Notes: generated by a model from the letters alone, not told the origin. A stretch of 64,000 nt of DNA from Aureimonas altamirensis (GCF_001463885.1 NZ_BBWQ01000009.1:1-64000); one strand, 5' to 3'. Counted from the first letter of the stretch, positions 50,646 through 60,087 are shown. Numbers and translations are program-made.

Positions 50646-50680
50646 TGCTAAGCCGCGCGAATTATCCGCGCGCGGCAGCA
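50646..50680. repeat. Strong inverted repeat in the divergent region
   Basis: GCCGCGCG (50652-50659) and CGCGCGGC (50669-50676) pair around a 9-nt AT-rich loop, and TGCT/AGCA extend the stem across a 2-nt bulge. Its place upstream of the sigma-54 promoter is suitable for an activator or DNA-bending protein, but no known consensus is recognised. Confidence 0.35.
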
Positions 50681-50776
50681 CATTTATCGACATTCCGCCT
50701 ATAAAATAGGCATTATGCAATCCGATCAACGGACATGGATGTTCCTAAGTCATTGTTATAGCGACAGTGAGCGGTT

Positions 50777-50793
50777 TTGGCACGCGCATTGCA
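50777..50793 (+). promoter_or_regulatory. Sigma-54 (RpoN) promoter of the biuret/allophanate operon
   Basis: TTGGCACG (50777-50784) and TTGCA (50789-50793) match the RpoN -24/-12 consensus, with the invariant GG and GC 12 bp apart. Transcription would start near 50804, leaving a 31-nt leader before the binding-protein ATG at 50835. The -12 element is inside the palindrome ATTGCATGCAAT (50788-50799). This fits NtrC-type control by nitrogen limitation. I did not find a convincing NtrC site upstream. Confidence 0.75.
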
Positions 50794-50834
50794 TGCAATC
50801 CTGGGCGAGAGATCGAAACCCGCCGGAGAGCCCC

Positions 50835-51947
50835 ATGTCATCCTTCATCCTCAATCGCCGCCGCCTTCTGACCGCTGCCGGCTCGATGGCGCTGATGCCG
50901 GCGCTTGGCCGGATCGCGCCCGCCTTTGCCGCCGACATGACGGTCGGCTTTCTCTATGTCGGGCCGCGCGACGACTTCGGATACAACCAGGCGCATGCCG
51001 AGGGCGCCGCAGCGGTGAAGGACATTGCCGGCGTAACGGTGCTGGAAGAAGAGAACGTACCGGAAAGCGACGCCGTCGTGCGGTCGATGCAGTCGATGAT
51101 CGAGCTGGACGGCGCGCAGCTCCTGTTTCCGACATCCTTCGGTTACTACAAGCCCTTCGTGCTGCAGGCGGCCGAGGCCAACCCCGATGTCCAGTTCCGC
51201 CATTGCGGTGGATTGTGGAGCGAGAGCGACCCCACGAACGCCGGCTCGTATTTCGGCTATATCGGCATGGCGCAGTATCTGTCCGGCATCGTTGCCGGGC
51301 ACCAGACCAAATCGAAGAAGCTCGGCTTCATCGCCGCAAAGCCCATTCCGCAGGTGCTGCTGAACATCAACTCGTTTACCCTTGGTGCGCGCAGCGTCGA
51401 CCCCTCCATTCAGACCCAGGTGATCTTTACCGGTGACTGGTCGATGCCGGTGAAGGAGGCAGAGGCCGTCAACGCGCTGGCCGACCAGGGCGTGGACGTT
51501 ATCACCTGCCATGTCGATGGGCCGAAGGTGCTGACGCAGGCCGCCGCCGCGCGCGGCGTCTTCGTCTGCGGCTACCACACCAGCCAGGCGGCGCTGGCGC
51601 CGGAGCATTATCTGACCGGCGCGGAGTGGAACTGGGCGAATGTCTACCGATCCTTCGTCGAGAAGGCCATGGCCGGAGAGCCGCTGCCCAACTTCGTACG
51701 GGGCGGCCTTGCCGAAGGCTTCGTCAAATCCAGCCCCTACGGCGCAATGGTGGGCGATGCGGCGCGGCGTCAGGCCGACGCCGTGCGCGACGAGATGATG
51801 AAGGGCGGCTACGCCATCATCAAGGGTCCGCTGAAGGACAATCGCGGCAACGAGATCGTCGCGGCAGGCACTGACTATCCGGAAACGGCGATCGAGCTGG
51901 AAAGCATGGACTATCTGGTCGAAGGCGTCGTCGGCTCGACCTCCTGA
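50835..51947 (+). CDS. BMP-family ABC transporter substrate-binding protein
   Basis: This 370-residue receptor is of the basic-membrane-protein/PnrA family, the type used by nucleoside-like importers. The signal peptide has a twin-arginine look (NRRRLLTAAG, cleavage near PAFAAD). Family features are VGFLYVGPRDDFGYNQAHAEG at the mature N-terminus and KKLGFIAAKPIPQVLLNINS in the middle. The ATG at 50835 has a GGAGAG site; the frame is open further upstream, but that region holds the sigma-54 promoter. It is the first gene of a ten-gene nitrogen operon. Ligand candidates are biuret, ureido compounds or related N-rich small molecules, inferred from the enzymes downstream. Confidence 0.9.
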   Translation: MSSFILNRRRLLTAAGSMALMPALGRIAPAFAADMTVGFLYVGPRDDFGYNQAHAEGAAAVKDIAGVTVLEEENVPESDAVVRSMQSMIELDGAQLLFPTSFGYYKPFVLQAAEANPDVQFRHCGGLWSESDPTNAGSYFGYIGMAQYLSGIVAGHQTKSKKLGFIAAKPIPQVLLNINSFTLGARSVDPSIQTQVIFTGDWSMPVKEAEAVNALADQGVDVITCHVDGPKVLTQAAAARGVFVCGYHTSQAALAPEHYLTGAEWNWANVYRSFVEKAMAGEPLPNFVRGGLAEGFVKSSPYGAMVGDAARRQADAVRDEMMKGGYAIIKGPLKDNRGNEIVAAGTDYPETAIELESMDYLVEGVVGSTS

Positions 51948-51963
51948 CGGCAGGGGCACGGCG

Positions 51964-53073
51964 ATGACGAGCATCATGCAGAGCGCGACGGCCGCAAGGC
52001 GCGGCTTTGCCTTGCCGGAGCGGCAGGCCGCACGGGTGGAGGCGGTGTTGCTGCCTCTGCTGGCACTCCTGGCCGGGCTGCTTCTGTTCGGCCTGTTCCT
52101 GCTGGCCTTCGGCAAATCGCCGATCGAGTTCTACCAACTGGTCTGGCGTGGCGGTTTCGGCACGCAGTTTTCCGTGTCCAATACGCTGCAACGTGCTGCG
52201 CCGCTGCTGCTGACGGCCCTGTGCGTGGCCTTACCGGCCCAGCTCGGCTTGATCGTCATCGGCGGCGAGGGCGCCTTCGTGCTGGGCGGCCTTGCCGCCG
52301 CCGTCACCGGGGCGGCCCTTTCCGGAATGCCGGCCTTGCCGGCGATTGCCCTGATGGCCACGGCCGGAGCGCTGGCCGGTGGCCTGTGGATCGGCTGCGT
52401 CGGCCTGTTGCGCGTGCGGCGTGGCGTGAATGAAACGATCGCCAGCCTGCTCTTTGCCTATATCGCCATCGCGCTGTTCAACCACATGGTGGAAGGGCCG
52501 CTGCGCGACCCCGCCAGCCTCAACAAGCCGTCGACCCTGCCTTTGCCTGCCGAGTTCCGCATCGGCGCGATGCCGGGACTGGACGTGCATTGGGGCTTCG
52601 TCGTCGGAACGCTGGCCTGCCTTGTTTCGGCATTCGTCATCGGGCGCACGAGCTTCGGTTTTGCGGCGCGCATCGCCGGCGGCAATCCGCGCGCCGCTGC
52701 CGTACAGGGCCTGCCCGTCGGACGGCTTATCGTGCTGTTCTGCATGGCGGGCGGGGCAGCGGCCGGCATCGCCGGCATGATCGACGTTGCTGCCATCCAC
52801 GGAAATGCCAATGCGGCGCTGATTGCCGGCTATGGCTATACCGGCATCCTCGTCGCCTTTCTGGCCCGACAGAACCCGCTTGCCATCATTCCGATGGCCA
52901 TCCTGATCGGCGGTATCGACGCGGCCGGTGGGCTGGTTCAACGCCGAATGCAGCTTCCCGACGCGACCATGCTGGTGCTTCAGGGCATCCTGTTCATCGC
53001 CATGCTGGCCTCCGAAACCCTGTCCGGCCGGCTGGTACCCCGCCGGGCCGCATCCACGGAGGCCGGACGATGA
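51964..53073 (+). CDS. ABC transporter permease (nucleoside/BMP type), first subunit
   Basis: This 369-residue protein has about nine membrane segments. It is of the branched-chain/nucleoside permease family, with VVIGGEGAFVLGG-like LIVIGGEGAFVLGGLAA in the first half, VRRGVNETIASLLFAYIAIA, and FGFAARIAGGNPRAAAVQGL near the middle. It starts 16 bp after the binding-protein gene and overlaps the second permease gene by 4 bp. The two permeases form the channel driven by the ATPase encoded at 55733-57241. Confidence 0.9.
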   Translation: MTSIMQSATAARRGFALPERQAARVEAVLLPLLALLAGLLLFGLFLLAFGKSPIEFYQLVWRGGFGTQFSVSNTLQRAAPLLLTALCVALPAQLGLIVIGGEGAFVLGGLAAAVTGAALSGMPALPAIALMATAGALAGGLWIGCVGLLRVRRGVNETIASLLFAYIAIALFNHMVEGPLRDPASLNKPSTLPLPAEFRIGAMPGLDVHWGFVVGTLACLVSAFVIGRTSFGFAARIAGGNPRAAAVQGLPVGRLIVLFCMAGGAAAGIAGMIDVAAIHGNANAALIAGYGYTGILVAFLARQNPLAIIPMAILIGGIDAAGGLVQRRMQLPDATMLVLQGILFIAMLASETLSGRLVPRRAASTEAGR

Positions 53074-53993
53074 GCGGCGATCTCGGCCTGTGGGGTGTGC
53101 TGATTGCGGTTCTTGGCGGCGCAATCCGCGTTTCCACCCCATTCCTGTTCGTCAGTCTCGGCGAATGCGTGACCGAGAAAAGCGGCCGCATCAATCTCGG
53201 CCTGGAAGGCACACTCGTCTTCGGGGCCATGGCCGGCTACGGCGGCTCGCTCCTGACGGGTTCGCCCTGGACAGGAGTGCTGGCGGCCGGGCTTGCCGGA
53301 ACGCTGTTCGGCCTGCTTCACGGCGCTCTATGCTCGCTGCCGCGGGTCAACGACATTGCCGTGGGCATTGCGCTGATGCTTTTCGGCACCGGGCTGGCGT
53401 TCTTCCTCGGCAAGCCGCTGATCCAGCCGGCGGCGCCCATGCTGCCATCCATCGACCTCGGCTTCTGGGCCGGCAGCCCGCAACTGCGCGCGGCGCTGCA
53501 GGTGAACCCGCTGTTCCTGATCGGTATCGCGCTGGCCTTCGTGATTGCCTTCGTCTTTCGCCGCACGCGGCTGGGTCTGGTGCTGCGCATGGTGGGCGAC
53601 AGCAGCGACGCCGCCCGGGCGATGGGCTATCCGATCCTGCCGGTGCGCATCGGGGCAACGGCCTTCGGCGGCTTCATGGCCGGCGTCGCCGGCGCCTATC
53701 TGTCGCTCTACTACCCCGGAAGCTGGAACGAGGGCATCTCATCCGGCCAGGGGCTGATCGCCGTTGCGCTGGTTATCTTCGCCAGGTGGCGGCCCGTGGC
53801 GTGCCTCGGCGCAGCGCTGATCTTCGGCGGCGCCGGGGCGCTGGGCCCGGCGCTTCAGTCCATCGGCGTCACGCAGGGCTACTACCTGTTCTATGCGGCG
53901 CCTTACGTGCTCACCCTCGCCATTCTCATCTTCACTTCCTCGCCGGACCGCGCCCTCGACGGCGCCCCGCGCGAACTTTCGATCACCAGATAG
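53070..53993 (+). CDS. ABC transporter permease (nucleoside/BMP type), second subunit
   Basis: This 307-residue partner of the previous permease has about eight membrane segments. The motifs FVSLGECVTEKSGRINLGLE near the N-terminus, PRVNDIAVGIALMLFGTGLA, and VLRMVGDSSDAARAMGYP are typical of the second subunit of BMP-dependent importers. The start codon overlaps the previous stop (ATGA). The amidase gene follows after 11 bp. Confidence 0.92.
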   Translation: MSGDLGLWGVLIAVLGGAIRVSTPFLFVSLGECVTEKSGRINLGLEGTLVFGAMAGYGGSLLTGSPWTGVLAAGLAGTLFGLLHGALCSLPRVNDIAVGIALMLFGTGLAFFLGKPLIQPAAPMLPSIDLGFWAGSPQLRAALQVNPLFLIGIALAFVIAFVFRRTRLGLVLRMVGDSSDAARAMGYPILPVRIGATAFGGFMAGVAGAYLSLYYPGSWNEGISSGQGLIAVALVIFARWRPVACLGAALIFGGAGALGPALQSIGVTQGYYLFYAAPYVLTLAILIFTSSPDRALDGAPRELSITR

Positions 53994-54004
53994 GGAGACC
54001 AGGC

Positions 54005-55021
54005 ATGAACGGCCTTGGAGGACTCAACAAATCGGAAAACGGCGTCGTCATCGGCTGCGTGCAACTGCAATTGCCGACCGTGGTGACGAAGGACGATCTG
54101 GCCGCGCAGACGCAGCGCATCGTCGACATGGTGGCAAAGGCCCGGCGCAACCTCGGCACGATGGATCTTGTCGTGTTTCCCGAATACGCGTTGCACGGGC
54201 TTTCGATGGACACCAACCCGGACATCATGTGCCGTATCGACGGGCCGGAGGTTGCCGCCTTCCGGCAGGCCTGCCGCGACAACTCCATCTGGGGCTGCTT
54301 CTCCATCATGGAGCTGAACCCCGGCGGCATGCCCTACAATACCGGGCTTGTCATCGACGACACCGGCGAAATCCGGCTGAATTACCGCAAGCTCCACCCA
54401 TGGGTGCCGGTGGAGCCTTGGGAGCCCGGAAACCTCGGCATTCCCGTCATCGACGGGCCCCGGGGCGCCAAGCTGGCTCTCATCATCTGTCATGACGGCA
54501 TGTTTCCGGAAATGGCGCGCGAATGCGCCTACAAGGGGGCCGAGATCATGCTGCGGACGGCCGGTTACACCGCGCCGATCCGGGAGAGCTGGCGGTTCAC
54601 CAACCAAGCCAACGCTTTCTGCAATCTCATGGTCACCGCCAATGTCTGCATGTGCGGATCGGACGGAAGCTTCGATTCCATGGGCGAGGGCATGATCGTC
54701 AATTTCGACGGCACGGTCATCGCCCATGGCACGACCGGCCGGGTGGACGAGATCATCACGGCCGAGGTGCGGCCCGACCTCGTGCGCGAGGCAAGGCGCA
54801 ACTGGGGCGTGGAAAACAACATCTACCAGCTCGGCCATCGCGGCTATGTCGCCGTGGCCGGCGGTGCCGGCGATTGCCCCTACACATACATGCACGACCT
54901 TGCCGCGGGCACCTATCGCCTGCCGTGGGAAGACGACGTGAAGGTGACGGACGGAACCGGCTTCGGCTTTGCCGCGCCGACGCGCCGCTATGGCGGCCCG
55001 GCCCGCGAAGCGGCGGAATAA
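54005..55021 (+). CDS. Formamidase-like aliphatic amidase (nitrilase superfamily)
   Basis: This 338-residue carbon-nitrogen hydrolase is closest to AmiE/AmiF. The catalytic triad is Glu60 ([10 protein letters not shown]), Lys129 (YRKLHPW) and Cys162 ([12 protein letters not shown]); the Lys-Cys spacing of 33 equals that remembered for Helicobacter formamidase. [20 protein letters not shown] and the N-terminal GLGGLNKS are AmiF-like. It would release ammonia from formamide or a similar short amide. In this operon it lies between the permeases and biuret hydrolase, so its natural substrate may be an amide formed in, or imported with, the biuret pathway. Confidence 0.87.
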   Translation: MNGLGGLNKSENGVVIGCVQLQLPTVVTKDDLAAQTQRIVDMVAKARRNLGTMDLVVFPEYALHGLSMDTNPDIMCRIDGPEVAAFRQACRDNSIWGCFSIMELNPGGMPYNTGLVIDDTGEIRLNYRKLHPWVPVEPWEPGNLGIPVIDGPRGAKLALIICHDGMFPEMARECAYKGAEIMLRTAGYTAPIRESWRFTNQANAFCNLMVTANVCMCGSDGSFDSMGEGMIVNFDGTVIAHGTTGRVDEIITAEVRPDLVREARRNWGVENNIYQLGHRGYVAVAGGAGDCPYTYMHDLAAGTYRLPWEDDVKVTDGTGFGFAAPTRRYGGPAREAAE

Positions 55022-55034
55022 GGAGGCTACCGCA

Positions 55035-55736
55035 ATGGACACGACATCGAGCACCACCGCGGGCACCATCGCCTCGCAGCCCTATGCCTGGCCCTACGAC
55101 GCAAGCCTGCGCCCGGATAATACGGCGCTGATCGTCATCGACATGCAGACCGATTTTTGCGGCAAGGGCGGATATGTCGATGCCATGGGCTACGACCTGT
55201 CGCTGACGCGCGCGCCCATCGAGCCCATCGCACGGGTCATGGCGGCCATGCGGGCAGGCGGCTACCACATCATCCACACGCGCGAGGGGCACCGGCCGGA
55301 CCTTGCCGACCTGCCGGCCAACAAGCGTTGGCGCTCGCGCAATATCGGCGCCGGTATCGGCGACCCGGGGCCCTGCGGGCGCATCCTGGTGCGCGGCGAG
55401 CCGGGATGGGAAATCATCCCCGAGCTTGCGCCCTTGCCGGGCGAAGTCGTCATCGACAAGCCGGGCAAGGGCTCCTTCTGCGCCACGGATCTGGAGCTGA
55501 TCCTGAACCAGCGCGGCATCCGCAACATCGTGCTGACGGGCATCACCACCGATGTCTGCGTGCATACGACCATGCGCGAAGCAAACGACCGCGGCTACGA
55601 ATGTGTGATCCTGGAAGATTGCTGCGGCGCCACCGACAGAAGCAACCACGACGCGGCCATCCGCATGGTGACCATGCAAGGCGGTGTCTTCGGCGCCGTG
55701 GCCCACAGCGACGCGCTGCTGGAGGCCCTGCGTTGA
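55035..55736 (+). CDS. biuH: Biuret amidohydrolase (isochorismatase-like cysteine hydrolase)
   Basis: This 233-residue enzyme should hydrolyse biuret to allophanate and ammonia. The catalytic residues fall exactly at the numbering I recall for the Rhizobium leguminosarum enzyme: Asp36 ([10 protein letters not shown]), Lys142 ([10 protein letters not shown]) and Cys175 ([10 protein letters not shown]), plus Gln215 ([10 protein letters not shown]), linked to substrate binding. Segments such as [19 protein letters not shown] are also characteristic. Guanylurea hydrolase is a close relative, so that activity is not excluded. The allophanate hydrolase encoded downstream would complete the pathway. 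Its stop overlaps the TTG start of the ATPase gene. Confidence 0.9.
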   Translation: MDTTSSTTAGTIASQPYAWPYDASLRPDNTALIVIDMQTDFCGKGGYVDAMGYDLSLTRAPIEPIARVMAAMRAGGYHIIHTREGHRPDLADLPANKRWRSRNIGAGIGDPGPCGRILVRGEPGWEIIPELAPLPGEVVIDKPGKGSFCATDLELILNQRGIRNIVLTGITTDVCVHTTMREANDRGYECVILEDCCGATDRSNHDAAIRMVTMQGGVFGAVAHSDALLEALR

Positions 55737-57241
55737 CGACGCTGCTCGAGGTGGTGGGGCTGACCAAGCGCTTCGGCGCCTTCACGGCGCTGGATAGCGT
55801 ATCGCTGCGCCTGCGGCGCGGCACGTTCCACGCCCTTCTGGGCGAGAACGGCGCCGGCAAATCCACCCTCGTCAAATGCGTTCTCGGCTATTATCGCGCC
55901 GACGAGGGCAGCGTCCTGATGGACGACCGCGAGGTCGAGGTGGCCAGCCCGCGCGATGCGCGCCGCCTCGGCATCGGCATGGTGTACCAGCATTTTACCC
56001 TGGTGCCGGCCATGACCGTTCTGGAGAATCTGGTGATGGCCGGCCCGGATGTGCCCGCCATTGTGGATTGGCGCAAGGAGCGGGCAAAGCTGGCCGCCTT
56101 CATGGCCGACATGCCGCTGAAAGTGCCGATGGACGTGCCCGTGCATCGCCTGTCGGCGGGTGAACGGCAGAAGACCGAAATCCTGAAGGAATTGTATCTC
56201 GGCTCCCGGGTCCTGGTGCTCGACGAGCCGACATCCGTGCTGACGCCGGGCGAGGCAAGCGACGTTTTGGGGTTTCTGCGTCGCCGCGCCACCGAAGAGG
56301 GGTTGGGCGTTCTTCTGATCAGCCACAAGTTTCCGGAGGTCACGGGCTTCTGCGACGAGGTGACGGTGCTGCGCCGGGGCCGGCTGGCCGGGCATGGCCG
56401 CGTCGATGCCTTGTCGGTGGCGGATATGGCAGAGATGATGATCGGCAAGCGCGATCTTGCGGCCGCGCCCCGGCCCGAGCCTGCCTCTGCCAAGGCACGC
56501 GCCGTCCTCGATCTCAGCCGCGTCAAGGCCGGGCCGCAACGCGGCGGCATCGATATCGACAGGCTGGAGGTACGGGCCGGTGAAATCGTCGGCATCGCCG
56601 GCATATCCGGCAACGGTCAGGCGGTGCTGGTGGAGACGCTGTCCGGCCAGACTATGCCGGCCTCCGGCGCCATCCATGTCGGCGGTGCGCCATACCAGGC
56701 TCGCCGCGCGCAGGCGCAGGCGATGGGCGTGCGCGTCCTGCCCGAAGAGCCGCTGCGCAATGCCTGCGTCGGCCGGATGAGCGTGATGGAAAATCTCGCC
56801 TTGCGCAGCTTCGACCGGCATGCGGATGGGCGGGCCCGTATCCTTGTCGACAGGCGCGGCATGCGCCGGTACGCCGAGGCGCAGATTGCCGCCTATTCCA
56901 TCAAGACCCAGTCTCCGGACGCGCCCATCGCCACCCTGTCGGGCGGCAACGTGCAGCGTACCGTACTGGCTCGCGAACTGGACGGCGATGCCGAATTGCT
57001 GGTGGTCGCCAATCCGTGCTTCGGGCTGGATTTCGGCGCGGTGGCCGATATCCGCGCGGCGCTTTTGAAGGCGCGCAACAAGGGAACGGCGGTGTTGCTG
57101 GTCAGCGAGGATCTGGATGAGGTGATCGCCCTGTCCGACCGTATCCTCGTGATGCACGAGGGCAGGATCGTCTTCGAGACGGAAGGCGGCCGCAAGGCCG
57201 ATCCGATGGAGATCGGCAGGCACATGGCGGGGCATCGGTGA
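55733..57241 (+). CDS. ABC transporter ATP-binding protein (nucleoside/BMP type, two NBDs)
   Basis: This is a 502-residue tandem ATPase. The first domain has Walker [10 protein letters not shown], a signature [12 protein letters not shown] and Walker [12 protein letters not shown]. The second has the degenerate P-loop [11 protein letters not shown] usual in this class, signature [11 protein letters not shown] and [10 protein letters not shown] in place of a standard Walker B. It starts at TTG (55733), overlapping the biuH stop by 4 bp with a GGAGG site upstream. It energises the importer formed by the two permeases. Placing the ATPase gene between hydrolase genes rather than beside the permeases is unusual. 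Confidence 0.9.
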   Translation: MTTLLEVVGLTKRFGAFTALDSVSLRLRRGTFHALLGENGAGKSTLVKCVLGYYRADEGSVLMDDREVEVASPRDARRLGIGMVYQHFTLVPAMTVLENLVMAGPDVPAIVDWRKERAKLAAFMADMPLKVPMDVPVHRLSAGERQKTEILKELYLGSRVLVLDEPTSVLTPGEASDVLGFLRRRATEEGLGVLLISHKFPEVTGFCDEVTVLRRGRLAGHGRVDALSVADMAEMMIGKRDLAAAPRPEPASAKARAVLDLSRVKAGPQRGGIDIDRLEVRAGEIVGIAGISGNGQAVLVETLSGQTMPASGAIHVGGAPYQARRAQAQAMGVRVLPEEPLRNACVGRMSVMENLALRSFDRHADGRARILVDRRGMRRYAEAQIAAYSIKTQSPDAPIATLSGGNVQRTVLARELDGDAELLVVANPCFGLDFGAVADIRAALLKARNKGTAVLLVSEDLDEVIALSDRILVMHEGRIVFETEGGRKADPMEIGRHMAGHR

Positions 57242-57906
57242 TGGGCACGATCGCGGCAAGCCCATCGCCATTCCGCTACGAGGACGGGCGCGTGGCGCTC
57301 ATCGTCATCGATATGCAGCGCGATTTTCTGGAGCCCGGCGGATTTGGCGAGAGCCTCGGCAACGACGTTTCGCGGCTGCGGGCCATCGTGCCGGCAACGC
57401 GCAGGCTGATAGAGCTGTTTCGTGCGCGTGGCGCACCCATCGTCCACACGCGCGAATGTCATCGCCCGGATCTCTCGGACTGCCCGCCGGCCAAGTGGCG
57501 GCGCGGGCCGGAGGGACGGCGTATCGGCGATATCGGGCCCATGGGCAGGATTCTTGTTGCCGGCGCGCCGGGCGCGGAGATCGTGCCCGAACTGTTCCCG
57601 CTGCCCGGCGAAACGGTGATCGACAAGCCGGGCAAGGGCGCCTTCCATGCGACGGACCTGTCCGAGGTTCTTGAAGGCTTCGGCGTCACCGCGCTGGTGC
57701 TGGCCGGGGTGACGACCGAGGTCTGCGTGCAGACGACCATGCGCGAGGCCAACGACCGTGGCTACGACTGTCTGCTCGCCGAGGACGCGACGGAAAGCTA
57801 CTTTGCGCACTTCAAGGAGGCGACACTGGACATGGTGCGGGCGCAAGGGGGCATCGTCGGCTGGACGGCTACCGTGGACGCCATTGCGGAAGGATTGACG
57901 ACATGA
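57241..57906 (+). CDS. Second isochorismatase-like cysteine hydrolase
   Basis: This 221-residue protein is a paralogue of biuret hydrolase with an intact triad: Asp24 (IVIDMQRDFL), Lys129 ([10 protein letters not shown]) and Cys162 (TTEVCVQTTM). The substrate loop differs (HRPDLSDCPPAKWRRG), and the region after the nucleophile (EDATESYFAHFKEATLD) replaces the Cys-Cys-Gly stretch of BiuH, so a different urea-derived amide is expected. The ATG at 57241 overlaps the ATPase stop by one base, and the end overlaps the cupin gene by 4 bp. It is most likely a ureide, carboxamide or ureidoacrylate-type amidohydrolase; the substrate is unknown. Confidence 0.87.
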   Translation: MGTIAASPSPFRYEDGRVALIVIDMQRDFLEPGGFGESLGNDVSRLRAIVPATRRLIELFRARGAPIVHTRECHRPDLSDCPPAKWRRGPEGRRIGDIGPMGRILVAGAPGAEIVPELFPLPGETVIDKPGKGAFHATDLSEVLEGFGVTALVLAGVTTEVCVQTTMREANDRGYDCLLAEDATESYFAHFKEATLDMVRAQGGIVGWTATVDAIAEGLTT

Positions 57907-58259
57907 CCCCCGAACGCCTGCAGGGGCTTCTGGCCCTTGCGCCGGATGCCGTGGCCTTCGAGCCGTTCCGCCCCGGAGTGGACATCCACCATATTGCCCG
58001 CTCGGTGGACGGAGGGCCCGGCGTCGCCCTGTTGCGATACACGGCCGGGGCGTCCGTGCCCCGCCACCGGCACGCCGGACTGGAAACCATTCTGGTGCTG
58101 GACGGGGCACAAAGCGACGATGCCGGGCACTATGTCGCCGGCGATTTCGTCGTCAACCGCCCCGGCAGCATCCACCGGGTCTGGTCCGACGAGGGCTGCC
58201 TGGTGCTGATCCACTGGGCGGCGCCGGTGGAAATTCTGGATGAAGACGAACAGGCTTGA
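57903..58259 (+). CDS. Cupin-domain protein (ChrR-like)
   Basis: This is a 118-residue single-domain beta-barrel. The metal-binding cupin motif is in PRHRHAGLETILVL (two His and one Glu), with a partner histidine in NRPGSIHRVW. It resembles the ChrR-type cupin but lacks the zinc-finger anti-sigma part. Cupins beside ureide or amide hydrolases often act as small lyases or isomerases or metal-dependent helpers; which applies here cannot be told. It overlaps the hydrolase gene by 4 bp and precedes allophanate hydrolase by 13 bp. Confidence 0.82.
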   Translation: MTPERLQGLLALAPDAVAFEPFRPGVDIHHIARSVDGGPGVALLRYTAGASVPRHRHAGLETILVLDGAQSDDAGHYVAGDFVVNRPGSIHRVWSDEGCLVLIHWAAPVEILDEDEQA

Positions 58260-58272
58260 GGACATACCGATA

Positions 58273-60078
58273 ATGACCGATCTTCCGAAGATCATCGACC
58301 TTGCTTCGCTGGCCGACGCCTACGCGGCGGGACTGACGCTGGATGCGATGGTCGATGCCGTGTCCCGGCGCATCGCGGCGGGCGATCCGGCAGCATTCAT
58401 CGCCCCGGCCAGCCGGCAGCAATTGACGCTGCAGGCAAGGGCGCTGGAGGCGCGGTCTCCCGCTCCCGGCAGCCTGCCGCTTTGGGGCGTGCCGGTTGCC
58501 ATCAAGGACAATATCGACGTTGCCGGCTTTCCGACGACGGCCGCATGCCCCGACTTTGCCTATACGCCGGATACGGATGCCCATGTGGTGGCACGGCTGC
58601 GGCAGGCCGGGGCGATCATCGTCGGCAAGACGAACCTCGACCAGTTCGCCACGGGGTTGAACGGCACGCGTTCGCCCTATGGCGCGCCGCGTTGCGTGTT
58701 CGATGCCGATTATGTCTCGGGCGGCTCGTCCTCCGGCTCGGCCGTGGCGGTTGCCTCCGGCATTGCGGCGCTGGCGCTCGGCACCGATACCGCAGGCTCC
58801 GGGCGCGTGCCCGCCGCCTTCAACAATATCGTCGGGATCAAGCCTTCGACCGGCCGGGTGTCCACCACGGGCGTCGTCCCCGCCTGCCGCTCCATCGACG
58901 TCGTCACCGTGTTTGCCGCAACGGTTGCCGACGGCATCGCGGCGCGCCGGGTGATGGAAGGCTTCGATGCCGCCGACGCGTTCTCACGCCGCTTCGGCAG
59001 CACCCCGCTGCCGACGCGGCTGCGCCTTGGCGTGCCGGAGGCGGAAGAGCTGGAGTTCTTCGGCAACGATGCCTATGCGGCGCTGTTTGGTGCGGCAGTG
59101 GAACGGGCACGCGGTCTGGGGGCGGAGATCGTACCCATCGACTACACACCCTTCCGCAAGGCGGCGGCCCTGCTGTACGAGGGGCCGTGGGTGGCCGAAC
59201 GGCTTGCCGCTATCAAACCATTCATCGATGCGCAGCCGGACAGCGTGGAGCCGACGGTGCGCGCCATCATGGAGGGCGCGCGCGGCATGAGCGCCGTGGA
59301 CGCCTTCGAGGGTGTCTATGCCCTTGCCGCCTACCGCCGACAGGCGGAAGAGGCGATGGCCGATTTCGACGCTTTGTTGCTGCCGACTTCGCCCGACATC
59401 CAGACGGTGGCGGCGATGCTTGCCGATCCGCTGGCGCTGAATGCGCGCTTCGGCCGGTTTACCAATTTTGCCAATTTCTTCGGCGCGGCGGCGATCGCCG
59501 TGCCTGCCGGCTTCACCGAAAGCGGGCTGCCTTTCGGTGTCCAACTGGTGGGCCCGGCCGACAGCGACGACGCGCTGGCCGCCTTTGCCACCCGCCTGCA
59601 CGAGGCAGCCGCCTGCGGCGCGGGGCTGGACCGCAGCCTGATCGCACGGATCGCGCCTGCCGCGTTATCGCATAGCGGCTGGCTGGAGATCGCCGTCGTC
59701 GGCGCGCACCTGACGGGCATGCCGTTGAACGGCGAGCTTGCGGCGCAGGGCGCACGGTTGCTGCGCACGGCACGCACCGCGCCGCATTACCGGCTCCATG
59801 CCCTGTCCGGCACGGTGCCGCCCAAACCCGGCCTTGTGCGGGATAGCGGCTTTGCCGGCCCGGGGCTTGAGGTGGAGGTGTGGACCATGCCGGCCGGCGG
59901 CTTCGGACGGTTCGTTGCGGGCATTCCGCAGCCGCTTGGGGTCGGCAAGGTGGAGCTGGACGACGGCTCGATGGTCACCGGCTTCATCTGCGAACCGGCC
60001 GCGCTCGCCAACGCGCAAGAGATCACGCATTATGGTGGTTGGCGCAATTATATCGCCGGCCGCGCCCCGGCAGCGTGA
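58273..60078 (+). CDS. atzF: Allophanate hydrolase (AtzF type)
   Basis: This 601-residue enzyme degrades allophanate to ammonia and carbon dioxide. The amidase-signature triad is Lys78 (VAIKDNID), cis-Ser152 (GGSSSGSA) and nucleophile Ser176 (TDTAGSGRVP); the spacings 74 and 24 equal those I recall for Pseudomonas AtzF (91, 165, 189). A C-terminal domain after about residue 470 matches the allophanate-hydrolase tail, including HALSGTVPPKPGLVR. No urea carboxylase is present, so allophanate must come from biuret hydrolysis or another source. The start at 58273 has a GAGGA site. The GntR gene follows after 9 bp. Confidence 0.93.
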   Translation: MTDLPKIIDLASLADAYAAGLTLDAMVDAVSRRIAAGDPAAFIAPASRQQLTLQARALEARSPAPGSLPLWGVPVAIKDNIDVAGFPTTAACPDFAYTPDTDAHVVARLRQAGAIIVGKTNLDQFATGLNGTRSPYGAPRCVFDADYVSGGSSSGSAVAVASGIAALALGTDTAGSGRVPAAFNNIVGIKPSTGRVSTTGVVPACRSIDVVTVFAATVADGIAARRVMEGFDAADAFSRRFGSTPLPTRLRLGVPEAEELEFFGNDAYAALFGAAVERARGLGAEIVPIDYTPFRKAAALLYEGPWVAERLAAIKPFIDAQPDSVEPTVRAIMEGARGMSAVDAFEGVYALAAYRRQAEEAMADFDALLLPTSPDIQTVAAMLADPLALNARFGRFTNFANFFGAAAIAVPAGFTESGLPFGVQLVGPADSDDALAAFATRLHEAAACGAGLDRSLIARIAPAALSHSGWLEIAVVGAHLTGMPLNGELAAQGARLLRTARTAPHYRLHALSGTVPPKPGLVRDSGFAGPGLEVEVWTMPAGGFGRFVAGIPQPLGVGKVELDDGSMVTGFICEPAALANAQEITHYGGWRNYIAGRAPAA

Positions 60079-60087
60079 CACGGCATC

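Noticed and set aside
50600-50780. NtrC enhancer sites upstream of the sigma-54 promoter
   Set aside because: No pair matching the usual GCAC-N7-GTGC pattern was found by eye; a weight-matrix scan would be needed.
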